Source of the DNA: Chloroflexota bacterium
Lineage (GTDB): Bacteria > Chloroflexota > UBA6077 > FW602-bin22
Assembly (NCBI GenBank): GCA_016875715.1
Contig: VGOZ01000029.1
Location: 1-35,385 of the forward strand
Length of the DNA stretch: 35,385 bases
Direction of reading: 5' to 3'
Shown: in pieces, positions 14,536 to 22,262 of the stretch
How the letters are laid out: each line of letters begins with the position of its first letter
How positions within the stretch are numbered: the stretch's first letter is position 1
Made by a program: the position numbers and the translations under genes
Notes under the pieces: generated by a model
What the model was told of the DNA's origin: nothing
What the model saw: the letters and a program-made list of their open reading frames with translations, nothing else
Databases searched by the model: none

Positions 14536-14742
14536 ATGAGTACGAGACGCCCAGGCGCGCGTGGCCATCAGCGAGAGCAGAACATCGTCGTCATCGCGCT
14601 CGCGAGACTTGTTCGCGAGGCGATCGAGGCAGAGGACTCCGACGATCCGGAGCCGGCAGGGCAGTGGCGTAGAATAGCGGATCCGACCCATGAGGCCGGG
14701 CTCACGCTGAGGCTTTCCGTTGCGTCTAGCTCCGCCGCGTAG
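14536..14742 (+). CDS. Small hypothetical protein upstream of the recombinase
   Basis: 68 residues from ATG 14536. The middle (EQNIVVIALARLVREAIEAEDSDD) looks like one amphipathic helix with an acidic end, and the rest is basic or unstructured. Its end overlaps the recombinase start by 23 bases, so the two may be translationally coupled. The ribosome binding site is poor. Small genes in this place are common in front of large serine recombinases, but I cannot name a family. An upstream in-frame extension to 14413 is Arg/Ala-rich and unlikely. Confidence 0.4.
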   Translation: MSTRRPGARGHQREQNIVVIALARLVREAIEAEDSDDPEPAGQWRRIADPTHEAGLTLRLSVASSSAA

Positions 14743-16243
14743 ACTCCCACCTTCCCTCGATGAACTCCACGGTCTTCGGGCCGCGCGCTGGGTGCGCGAG
14801 TCGACCGAAGGCCAGTACGACCGCTACGGACCGGAGTCTCAGCACGAGCAGATGGATCGCTTCGTCGAGCGTTACGGCCTCGTCGACACCAAGATCGTCT
14901 ACTCGGTGGCACAGAGCGGTCGTACGGTGTGGCGGTCCAACACCATGGCGGAGATGCTGTCGGCTGCGAAGGCCGGCTCGTTCGACGTCCTGCTGACCGG
15001 CTACTTCGATCGCTGGCAGCGGAATCTCCGGCGCACCCTCGAGCTGATCGAGGATCACCTCCATCCATCCGGCGTCGCTTGGGTCATGCGCGATCGACGC
15101 CTGATGAGCTCCGATCCGCGCGACTGGGACCAGATGGTCACCGAGGCACATGAGGCCGAGCGGTACAGCCGACGCCTCGGCGAGCGGATCACGGATGGCT
15201 ATGCGGCGAAGTTCCGACGCCTCGCCGATCCAGGCGGATGGGCACCTCTGGGATTTGTCCGGATCCCGCCTGCCTTCGTCCTGCGAATCGACCCGGACGC
15301 CATCGATGTCGCTGTCCGGATCTTCGAGCGCTACGCGGTTGGAACTCTGTCGATCCGGGAGGTCGCAAACGAGTTTAGCCTGAACGATCGGCGCGTCACA
15401 GAGATGCTCAAGAACCCGATCTACAACGGCTGGGTCGGGCGAAAGGGCGACCGGACGCCCGCGTCATGGCGTGCCAGCCCACCGGTGTCTGACGAGCTGT
15501 GGGAACGCGTCGCCACGTTGCGAGCCAGTCGAGCTCGCCACGGCGGGAGCCGTCCTCCGAGGCGGATCGACCTGCTCCGCGGGCTTCTCTATTGCGTCTG
15601 CGGTCAGCGGCTACGCACCGACGGGACCATGGGGTCGCCGCCCCGACAGCGAAAGCTCCGTCCCAAGCATGAGCTGTGTCCGGACTGGGGTCCGAAGGCG
15701 AGCCATTCGGCGAACGTCTATGAGCCGTGGATCGTCGGCCAGGTGACAGGGATCCGCGTCGATGAGTCGACCGTCGAGCGCATCGTTAGGGTCCTCTCAG
15801 CACCCGAAGCTCGCCCGATCACCGTCAACCGGGCTCGACTTGAACGGATGAAGCGAGAACTTGCGCTCGACCATGCCGCGGGCCGGATCGACGACAAGAC
15901 CTACCTGGCGCAGATCGCCGTGCTGCGCGACGAAGCGTCAAGGATCGACTCCGGCGAGCGTCCGAGCACGGGAGTCGCCCCGGACAGGGTGGTCGCCAAG
16001 CTGCGCGCCCTTCCGGAGACCTGGGCGAAGGCGACGCCGTCGGGCAGGGCGGAGCTCCTGCACTCGATCTACGAACGGATCATCGTCCGCGGGCCCGAGT
16101 TCATCGGCGCCCGACTCACGCCTGAGGCGTACTCGCTGGGCCTTGCGCTGGCGCTTCCCGAGCGCGTTCAGCCAGCACCGGAGTGGGTACTGGCGCGCCC
16201 GACAGGCTTCGAGCGTGCAACCTCGGGAGCATCGGTGAGATGA
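14720..16243 (+). CDS. Large serine recombinase (site-specific integrase)
   Basis: 507 residues. The N-terminal resolvase domain has RWVREST with Ser28 as the likely nucleophile, ESQHEQMDRF, and the LLTGYFDRWQRN and RRTLELIE stretches. The recombinase domain follows (DGYAAKFRRLADPGGWAPLGF, NPIYNGWVGR). A zinc-ribbon-like piece (YCVCGQRL ... HELCPDWG) and a coiled-coil region (RARLERMKRELALDH) come next. The C-terminus reads RPTGFERATSG, close to the GFEPATSG ending common at the ends of recombinase genes. The start is TTG 14720 with GAGG about 8 bases upstream. The stop overlaps the ATG of the enolase gene, so the gene forms the right end of the island. It would integrate and excise the element. 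Confidence 0.88.
   Translation: MRLAPPRRLPPSLDELHGLRAARWVRESTEGQYDRYGPESQHEQMDRFVERYGLVDTKIVYSVAQSGRTVWRSNTMAEMLSAAKAGSFDVLLTGYFDRWQRNLRRTLELIEDHLHPSGVAWVMRDRRLMSSDPRDWDQMVTEAHEAERYSRRLGERITDGYAAKFRRLADPGGWAPLGFVRIPPAFVLRIDPDAIDVAVRIFERYAVGTLSIREVANEFSLNDRRVTEMLKNPIYNGWVGRKGDRTPASWRASPPVSDELWERVATLRASRARHGGSRPPRRIDLLRGLLYCVCGQRLRTDGTMGSPPRQRKLRPKHELCPDWGPKASHSANVYEPWIVGQVTGIRVDESTVERIVRVLSAPEARPITVNRARLERMKRELALDHAAGRIDDKTYLAQIAVLRDEASRIDSGERPSTGVAPDRVVAKLRALPETWAKATPSGRAELLHSIYERIIVRGPEFIGARLTPEAYSLGLALALPERVQPAPEWVLARPTGFERATSGASVR
16207..16227 (+). repeat. Recombinase 3' tag, candidate attachment-site remnant
   Basis: CTTCGAGCG TGCAACCT CGGG encodes the GFERATSG ending of the recombinase and lies 13 bases before the host enolase ATG. 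A related block in inverse orientation is at 9720-9741. Confidence 0.35.
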
Positions 16244-17385
16244 AGATCGCGAAGGTCGAGCAGTTCTATCCCGCGCCGCGGGCGCGCCTGGTGAAGATCA
16301 CCACCGATACCGGTCTGGTCGGGTGGGGCGAGTCGACGCTGGAGGGGAAGGCCCGCTCGGGCATGGCTGCGGTCGCGGAGATCGGCGACTACCTCATCGG
16401 CAAGGATCCGCTCCGGATCGAACACCACTGGCAGCATGTCTACCGCTCGGCGTTCTTCCGGGGCGGCGCGATCCTCATGTCGGCGCTCTCGGGCGTAGAT
16501 CAAGCGCTGTGGGACATCGCCGGGAAGCACTTCAACGCGCCGATCTACCAGTTGCTGGGAGGCGCGACGCGCGATCGCATTCGCGTCTACGCCCACTGGG
16601 GCATCCACGGTCTGGACGAAGCCTCGCTCGAACGCGCCCGGCAGCGGCTGGACATGCTTCAGAAGAAGGGGGGTTACCGGGCATTCAAGGCGGGGCCGGT
16701 CGGGAAGTGGCGAGCCCACGAGCCCCCGTCACGGATCGACGAGTTCGTAAAGGCGGCATACATGATGCGCGAGTGGGTGGGACCTGACGTCGAGCTCGCC
16801 TTCGACTTCCACGCCAAGATGACCCCCGGTCTGGCCGTGGAGATCTGCAATGAGATCAAGGGGGTGCGGCCCATGTTCGTGGAGGAGCCGGTGCCGCAGG
16901 AGACCCCCGAGGCGATGAAGCTCGTCTCCAGCCAGATCACCTATCCGATCGCGACCGGGGAACGGCTGCTCAGCCGGTGGGAGTTCCGCCGCCTGCTGGA
17001 GATCGGCGCGGTATCGCTCATCCAGCCCGACGTCGCGCACGCGGGGGGCATCTCCGAGACGCGACGCATCGCGAATATGGCCGAGCCGTACTACATACAC
17101 ATCATGCCTCACTGCGCGATCGGCCCGGTCGCGTTCTCCGCCTGCGTGCAGGTGGACGCCTCGGTGCCGAACTTCCTGATCCAGGAGCAGGTGGATGTCG
17201 GCCTCGGCGAGGGGATGCTGAAGGAACCCTGGGTCGTGCGCGACGGCTACGTCGATCTGCCGCGCGGGCCGGGCCTGGGGATCGAGATCGACGAGCGGGC
17301 CGCGGAGAAGGTGCTTACCACCTATCCGGAGGAGCTGGGCGGGGAACACTTCTACCAGGATGACGGCAGCGTCGCCGACTGGTAG
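16240..17385 (+). CDS. dgoD: Mandelate racemase/enolase-superfamily dehydratase, galactonate-dehydratase-like
   Basis: 381 residues, matching D-galactonate dehydratase in length and motif order. It has the N-terminal capping domain (VKITTDTGLVGWGEST), FDFHAK with Asp189 and His191, FVEEP with Glu215, ATGERL with Glu241 and QPDVAHAGGISE. The HxAIGP loop with His291 follows. Three carboxylates bind Mg2+ and the two His act as acid/base in the dehydration of a sugar acid to the 2-keto-3-deoxy acid. Related dehydratases act on other acids, so the substrate is an inference. ATG 16240 lies inside the recombinase stop, and a GGTGAG stretch just upstream is its only possible ribosome binding site. 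Its native upstream region was probably displaced when the island inserted. MFS and aldolase genes nearby fit sugar-acid use. Confidence 0.88.
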   Translation: MKIAKVEQFYPAPRARLVKITTDTGLVGWGESTLEGKARSGMAAVAEIGDYLIGKDPLRIEHHWQHVYRSAFFRGGAILMSALSGVDQALWDIAGKHFNAPIYQLLGGATRDRIRVYAHWGIHGLDEASLERARQRLDMLQKKGGYRAFKAGPVGKWRAHEPPSRIDEFVKAAYMMREWVGPDVELAFDFHAKMTPGLAVEICNEIKGVRPMFVEEPVPQETPEAMKLVSSQITYPIATGERLLSRWEFRRLLEIGAVSLIQPDVAHAGGISETRRIANMAEPYYIHIMPHCAIGPVAFSACVQVDASVPNFLIQEQVDVGLGEGMLKEPWVVRDGYVDLPRGPGLGIEIDERAAEKVLTTYPEELGGEHFYQDDGSVADW

Positions 17386-17390
17386 GAGGC

Positions 17391-18593
17391 TCAGGCCCGC
17401 GGCGACGCGTCCCGGCCTCGGAACACCATGTAGTGCACGATTACCGACCCGAGCATCAGCAGCGCCGCGGCGAGGAATATCGGGTGGTAGCCGAGATTCA
17501 CGATCGCGATACCACCGAGCGCGGTTGCGACCGCCCAGCCGCCGTTCCAGGAGAGGGTCCGTAACGCCGAGACGCGGGCGCGTTTGCGCGGTTCATACAG
17601 CTCCATCACGTAGGCGTTATCCAGCGGTTGACCGACGCTCATGAAGCCGGAACGCCCGATGTACGCCAGCGCCGCGATCGCCAGGCCTGGGTCGAACATC
17701 AACGCGATGATGGTCGGCACGCAGAGGATCCGCGAGAGCGCGATCGTTGCGACAAGGCCGATCCGCCTCGAGAGCGCCGGCGCGACAAGACTAGCCGGTG
17801 CCATCGCCAACGAGGCCACCGCGAAGATCGTCCCGATCGTCTGCGTGCTCGCGTGTACCTGATCGCGCAGGTAGACATTGAAGAACGCCACGACGAGACC
17901 GGTCGAGGCCGACATGAGAATTGTCGCGGCACACATCGCCAGCGTGTCGATGCGCTCGGTCGTGACGCGGCCGCCCACGGGCGCCGGTGTGGTCGGAACC
18001 ATGCTCTCCGCCACGCGGCGATCGTTGGCAAGTAGGAGCGGCGGGATCCCCAGAAAGGTGAGCGACGCGCCCACGAGCAGCGCGGCCCGGTAGCCGTTGA
18101 GGTCGCCGCCACCGATCAGCGCCGGGACCTGACCGCCCAGCGCGCTCCCCACCACCGAGGCGAGGGAGAGAGCCGCGAAGTTTGCCGAGAACGCGGTGCG
18201 GCGCAACTCGGGCGCGGCATTGTCCATCAGGTACGGCGCCATTGGGACGAAGATGCTCGCCATACTCGCACCGTTCACGATCGCGGCCGCGACGAGTAGA
18301 GCGGGGGACTCGATGAGCGCCATCGCCGCGAAGGAGGTGCCCAGCGCGGCCGTCGCGACGATGAGCATCCGGCGTGGTCCCAGGCGCGGCGCAAGCGACC
18401 CCGCCGGAAGAGCCGCTAGGCCGATCGCGGCCGTCTGCGCGAACTGGAGCAGACCGACGAAGTCCTCGCGATACCCGAGCGCGACGAGATAGAGGTTGAG
18501 GATCAGCGCCTGGAGGGCGATCCCCAGGAAGATGAACACGTTCTGGGTCAATAGACACCAGAGATTCCGGCCGAAGGCGGGCACTCCTGGCAT
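17391..18593 (-). CDS. Major facilitator superfamily transporter
   Basis: 400 residues with about 12 hydrophobic segments in two blocks of six, split by a soluble loop near residues 200-220. LAPRLGPRRM after helix 2 is the MFS A-like motif (G-x-x-x-D/R-R-x-G-R-R type), and ALSRRIGL repeats it in the second half. MELYEPRKRARVSALRTLSWNGGWA resembles families of uncharacterised bacterial MFS permeases. The substrate is unknown; nearness to the sugar-acid dehydratase is only suggestive. ATG 18593 has GGAGGGT 7 bases upstream, with a TATAGT box further up. GTG 18596 is an alternative one codon earlier. It converges on the enolase gene with a 5-base gap. Confidence 0.88.
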   Translation of the reverse strand: MPGVPAFGRNLWCLLTQNVFIFLGIALQALILNLYLVALGYREDFVGLLQFAQTAAIGLAALPAGSLAPRLGPRRMLIVATAALGTSFAAMALIESPALLVAAAIVNGASMASIFVPMAPYLMDNAAPELRRTAFSANFAALSLASVVGSALGGQVPALIGGGDLNGYRAALLVGASLTFLGIPPLLLANDRRVAESMVPTTPAPVGGRVTTERIDTLAMCAATILMSASTGLVVAFFNVYLRDQVHASTQTIGTIFAVASLAMAPASLVAPALSRRIGLVATIALSRILCVPTIIALMFDPGLAIAALAYIGRSGFMSVGQPLDNAYVMELYEPRKRARVSALRTLSWNGGWAVATALGGIAIVNLGYHPIFLAAALLMLGSVIVHYMVFRGRDASPRA

Positions 18594-18740
18594 CACGCTG
18601 ACCCTCCGCCCTGCGCGCCACTATAGAGCGGTCGCCGCGGCCGTGCGCGGCACCATGCTCGGCCTCGCGCTCGCTCTATCCATCGCCCTGCAAAACCGAA
18701 CCCCGCCCGGGCGCTGGAGATCAGGATCGACGATGCGATC

Positions 18741-19736
18741 GTGATCGCGCCCGAGGAGCGCATCGACGACGACGTGCTGGCGATCGGCGGCAGCGTCGCG
18801 GTCTTTGGCGATATCCGGGGCGACTTGCTCGCGATCGGCGAGCGCGTTCTCGTCGGCGGCACGATCTCCGAAGACGTACTGGCCGCCGGTCAATCGATGG
18901 AGAGTGGTGCGATCCTTGCGGGCGACCTTCGAGCGCTGGCAGGAGAAATGGTCCTCGGCGGCGCGATCGCCCGCAATGCGCTGGCGGTCGCCGGAAGTCT
19001 GCGCCAGATCGATGGCGCGGCGCTCGGCGGCGGGGGCGCAATCGCCGCGGGCACGCTCCATCTCGATGGAGACGTCGGCGGCCGGCTGCAGGTGGACGCG
19101 CGAGAACTCACGCTCGGCGAGAGCGCCGCTGCTCCGGCGCTCTCCGGCACCACGCGCGAGGCTCCCGATCCACCTCGGTCTGGACGCGCCGGCGCGATTG
19201 CTATGACGATCCGCGGACCCGATTGGAGGGACGATCTCGTCGGATTCGCCCGAACAGTGCTCCGTGCGGCGAATCTCGCCACCGCGTTCATGCTGGTACT
19301 GGGCGCGACCACGGTGGGATGGCGCTGGCCGGCCGCCGCGTCCTGGTGTCGGACGACGATCGTGGCACGGCCGGGCAGTACCCTCGCCCTCGGTCTGCTC
19401 GCACTTCTCCTCGGCGGGGCGCTGGGCGCAGTTCTGCTCGTGAATCTTGTCGGTGCGGTGCCCGGGATCCTCCTTCTCGCCGTGGCCTTTCTCCTTGGCA
19501 CCGCTGGTTGGGGCATCGCGACGTTCTCGGTTGGAGACCTGCTGGGCCGCGACGCCGCCGGCCAGCCGCGTCTGGCCGCGACGCTGCGCGCGCTGGGCGG
19601 CGGGATCTGCCGCCTCCTTCTCGGGAACGTCCCGGTGGTCGGCGGAGCGCTCGCGCTTCTCGCCGTCAGCGCCGGCGCGGGAGCCCGCCTGCTTCGCCTG
19701 ATCGCGCGCACGGGCCAGGTACACTCGTCCCCGTGA
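18741..19736 (+). CDS. Bactofilin-like (polymer-forming) repeat protein with membrane segments; N-terminus apparently frameshifted
   Basis: 331 residues from GTG 18741. The first 125 residues are short hydrophobic repeats rich in Gly, Ala and Asp (GDIRGDLLAIGERVLVGGTI, EDVLAAGQS, GDLRALAGE), like the right-handed beta-helix of bactofilin-type proteins. The C-terminal half has four or so membrane segments (AFMLVLGATTVGW; LALGLLALLLGGALGAVLL; ILLLAVAFLLG; GGALALLAVSAG). Upstream, ATG 18655 in a different frame encodes a good signal-peptide core (MLGLALALSIAL). The body frame resumes at ARALEIRIDDAIV, so one frameshift near 18690-18710 likely separates a signal peptide from its protein. The stop codon overlaps the GTG of the TPP enzyme. 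Confidence 0.65.
   Translation: MIAPEERIDDDVLAIGGSVAVFGDIRGDLLAIGERVLVGGTISEDVLAAGQSMESGAILAGDLRALAGEMVLGGAIARNALAVAGSLRQIDGAALGGGGAIAAGTLHLDGDVGGRLQVDARELTLGESAAAPALSGTTREAPDPPRSGRAGAIAMTIRGPDWRDDLVGFARTVLRAANLATAFMLVLGATTVGWRWPAAASWCRTTIVARPGSTLALGLLALLLGGALGAVLLVNLVGAVPGILLLAVAFLLGTAGWGIATFSVGDLLGRDAAGQPRLAATLRALGGGICRLLLGNVPVVGGALALLAVSAGAGARLLRLIARTGQVHSSP
19720..19725 (+). promoter_or_regulatory. -10 box (TACACT) inside the preceding gene
   Basis: TACACT ends 7 bases before GTG 19733, with no ribosome binding site. It lies in the last codons of the bactofilin-like gene, so the TPP gene probably has its own leaderless transcript. Confidence 0.45.
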
Positions 19737-21424
19737 GCGACACATTGCTTCGCGAGACTCTCCTCGCCCCCGGCCATGCGGCGGTCGCGGCGCTCCGGCG
19801 GAACGGCACCCGCGTCGTCTTCGGTCTCAATGGCGACCACGTCCTGCGCCTCTACGACGGATTGGCCGATACGCCGGAGATCACCCACATTACGGTCAAG
19901 CACGAGAACAACGCCGCGCTCGCCGCCGAGGCCTACGGCCGCCTCACGGGCGAGCCCGGGGTCGTGGTCGTCACGGCCGGGCCGGGCGCACTCAATTCGA
20001 TCACCGGCGTTGCCGGCGCCTTCGCGAGTGGCGCCCCCGTCGTTCACGTGACGGGCGCGGTGCCCTCGACGGCGTACCTTGAGACATTCCACGGCGTCGA
20101 CACGCCGGACTTCACGGAGCGGATGTTCGCTCAGGTCGTGAAGCGCTCCACCCGAGTTCTTGGTCCGAACGCGCTAGTGCCGGCAATCGACGATGCGTTC
20201 CATCTGGCCCGCACTGGTCGTCCCGGACCCGTCCACGTGGAGATGACGCGCGACCTCCTCGAATCGGATGCGCGGATCGCTCTCGGCGCGCCGCGCGTTC
20301 GTGGGACCTCTTCGGCTTCCGCCGATCTCGATGCCCTCGCCGCGCGCATCGCGGCTGCGCGCCGGCCGATGATCGTCGCCGGCAAAGGCGCCTGGTACCC
20401 GGTCGTCAGTCGCGCCCTGGTCGCGTTCGCCGAAGCGCTCGTCGCCCCGGTGGCGCAAACCTGGGAGGGGCACGGCGCGTTCCCGACCGTCCATCCTCTC
20501 TCCCTCGGTCCATACCGACTTATGGGCAGCCACCCGGGGGTCGAGGCCGCGCTGTCCGCGTGCGACCTGGTCATCGGGGTCGGCATCCGCCCCGGCATCG
20601 AGGCGCACGCGACGCTGCGAGCCGCGGCCGACGATCGTCTGCTGATCCTCGACGCAGCGGATGAGCCGGTGGCAGGCGATCCCTGGTTCGCCGATATCGA
20701 GACGCTGGCCGCGACGCTGCGCGCGCTGGTGAACCGAGTAGCCGCTTCCCCGCTCGCGCACGAAGCGCGGGAGATGTGCCAGACCGCCCGGGCCGCGTTC
20801 GCACGGGGCCTGGAGATCGAACTGAAGCGCCACGCCGCGACCCGGCCCTGGCACATCGGGCTGGCGCTCCAGGGACTGGACGCCCGACTCGATGCCGACA
20901 CGATCGTCACGAGCGACGTGAGCAACGTCAAACTGTGGGCGCCGCTCGTCGTCCGCGCGTTCGGCCCGTCCTCGCACCTCCAGTCCGGGTCGTGGGGGAC
21001 AATGGGATACGCCCTGCCGGCGGCGATCGGCGCGGCGATGGCACGGCCCGGTGCGAAGGTCGTCGCCCTCGCCGGCGATACATCCTTCCTCATGTCGTCG
21101 AGCGATCTCGTCACAATCGCCCAGGCGAAACTGCCAATCGTGCTGGGGATCCACCGCGACGGCCGGATCGGGATGATCGACTACATGCAGCGGCAGGCAG
21201 GCCGGACTCCCTACGCGGTGGAGATCGGCGATGTCGACCTGGTGCGCATGGCGGAGGCCTGCGGCATCCCCGGTATTCCGGTGCGCGAGCCGGCAGAGAT
21301 CGGCCCTGCCTGGGACCGCGCCCTGGCCGCCGATGGACCCGTTCTCATCGAGTTCCAGGCCGGGCACGACTTCCCACGCCCTTCTGTGCCGCGCTTCGTC
21401 CAACAGGGGGCGCACTTGCCGTGA
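19733..21424 (+). CDS. Thiamine-diphosphate-dependent (acetolactate-synthase-like) enzyme with altered cofactor motif
   Basis: 563 residues with the three-domain order of the family. The N-terminal PYR domain has Glu58 in VKHENNAALAAEAY, which normally activates the thiamine ring, and TAGPGALNSITGV. The central domain has PMIVAGKGAW, and the C-terminal PP domain begins at GSWGTMGYALPAAIGAA. The metal-diphosphate motif is altered: GDG is GDT (448-450), and the Asn that follows about 26 residues later is Arg475 in GIHRDGRIG. Without both, thiamine diphosphate and Mg2+ binding should be weak. It may be a non-catalytic or re-purposed member. It overlaps both neighbours by 4 bases (GTGA), so the three genes 18.7-22.2 kb form one unit. 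Confidence 0.82.
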   Translation: MSDTLLRETLLAPGHAAVAALRRNGTRVVFGLNGDHVLRLYDGLADTPEITHITVKHENNAALAAEAYGRLTGEPGVVVVTAGPGALNSITGVAGAFASGAPVVHVTGAVPSTAYLETFHGVDTPDFTERMFAQVVKRSTRVLGPNALVPAIDDAFHLARTGRPGPVHVEMTRDLLESDARIALGAPRVRGTSSASADLDALAARIAAARRPMIVAGKGAWYPVVSRALVAFAEALVAPVAQTWEGHGAFPTVHPLSLGPYRLMGSHPGVEAALSACDLVIGVGIRPGIEAHATLRAAADDRLLILDAADEPVAGDPWFADIETLAATLRALVNRVAASPLAHEAREMCQTARAAFARGLEIELKRHAATRPWHIGLALQGLDARLDADTIVTSDVSNVKLWAPLVVRAFGPSSHLQSGSWGTMGYALPAAIGAAMARPGAKVVALAGDTSFLMSSSDLVTIAQAKLPIVLGIHRDGRIGMIDYMQRQAGRTPYAVEIGDVDLVRMAEACGIPGIPVREPAEIGPAWDRALAADGPVLIEFQAGHDFPRPSVPRFVQQGAHLP

Positions 21425-22241
21425 CGGCATTCATGTGCGTGACCTGCGGCGTCGAGTATGAAGAGCAGGTCGATCGGGCGGACGAACCGCCCGCGCACTG
21501 CCAGACCTGCGAGGACGATCGGCAGTACGTCGGCTGGGTGGGTCAGAGGTGGACGACGGTGATGGAACTCTCCACGGTTCGGCGTACGGTCGTGGCGCAG
21601 GTGGCCCCCTGGCTCCACGCGATGCGCACCGAGCCATCGTTCGCGATCGGCCAGCAGGCGTTCCTGATCCAGACTCTGGCGGGGAACATCCTCTGGGAGA
21701 GCATCAGCACAATCGACGGCGAGGCGGTGGCGGCGCTAGCGGAACTCGGCGGCGTTCAGGCGATCGCGATTCCCATCCGCATTTCTATTCCGCTTCGGCG
21801 CACTGGAGCGACGCGTTCGGCGACGCACCGATCTGGCTGCACGCGCGGGACCGCGATCACGTGCGCCGGACCCACCCGGCGCTGCGTTTCTGGGAGGGCG
21901 AGGAGGTCAGTCCTCTGCCAGCCGCTCCGCTCCGCCTCCTGCGGGTGGGTGGCCACTTCGCCGGGTTCCAGGCGCTGCTGTGGGACGATGGCGGAGGCGC
22001 GTTCTTCAGCGGCGACATGCCCACCGTCGCGCGCGATCAGCGCTGGGTTAGCTTTATGTACAGCTAGTCCAACCTCGTTCCGCTCGCCGGGCGGGAGGTG
22101 CGCCGCATTGCCGATCTCCTTGCCGGTCATCGCTTCTCCCGGCTCTACTCGAACTGGCCCGATCACGTCGTCGCGGAGGATGCCTGGGGCGCAGTGCAGC
22201 GCTCCGCGGCGCGGTACCTCGACCCGCCCGTCGCCGAGTAG
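21421..22241 (+). pseudogene. MBL-fold metallo-hydrolase with N-terminal Cys4 zinc ribbon, broken by a frameshift and an in-frame TAG
   Basis: From GTG 21421 the frame encodes MCVTCGVEYEE and HCQTCEDD, a Cys4 knuckle, then the start of an MBL fold (NILWESISTID). Near 21770 one base seems missing: only after a -1 shift does the SHPHFYSASAHWSD metal motif and the rest (GGHFAGFQALLW, FFSGDMP, RWVSFMYS) appear. A TAG at 22065-22067 then interrupts the conserved FMYSxxNLVPL stretch, and the frame continues to a second TAG at 22239-22241. Either the gene is dying or the sequence has errors. The intact family hydrolyses esters or oxidises via a binuclear metal centre; here the substrate is unknown. 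Its start overlaps the TPP enzyme stop. Confidence 0.75.
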
Positions 22242-22262
22242 CGCCAGAGCCAGCGCGTCGGG

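Larger units (their letters stand above)
9640..16239. mobile_element. Putative integrated island: ubiquitin-like system, AAA+ ATPase and large serine recombinase
   Basis: The right end is set by the recombinase gene, whose TGA (16241-16243) overlaps the ATG (16240) of a host enolase gene. The left end is uncertain and placed at the AT-rich repeat patch after the TetR gene. Island genes use strong Shine-Dalgarno sites (AAGGAGGT, AGGAGG), while flanking host genes are mostly leaderless. No exact direct repeat marking att sites was found by eye, so the limits are provisional. Confidence 0.5.

Noticed and set aside
16200-16240. tRNA gene antisense to the recombinase end
   Set aside because: The TTCGAG core recalls a T-loop, but no acceptor stem or cloverleaf can be built around it.
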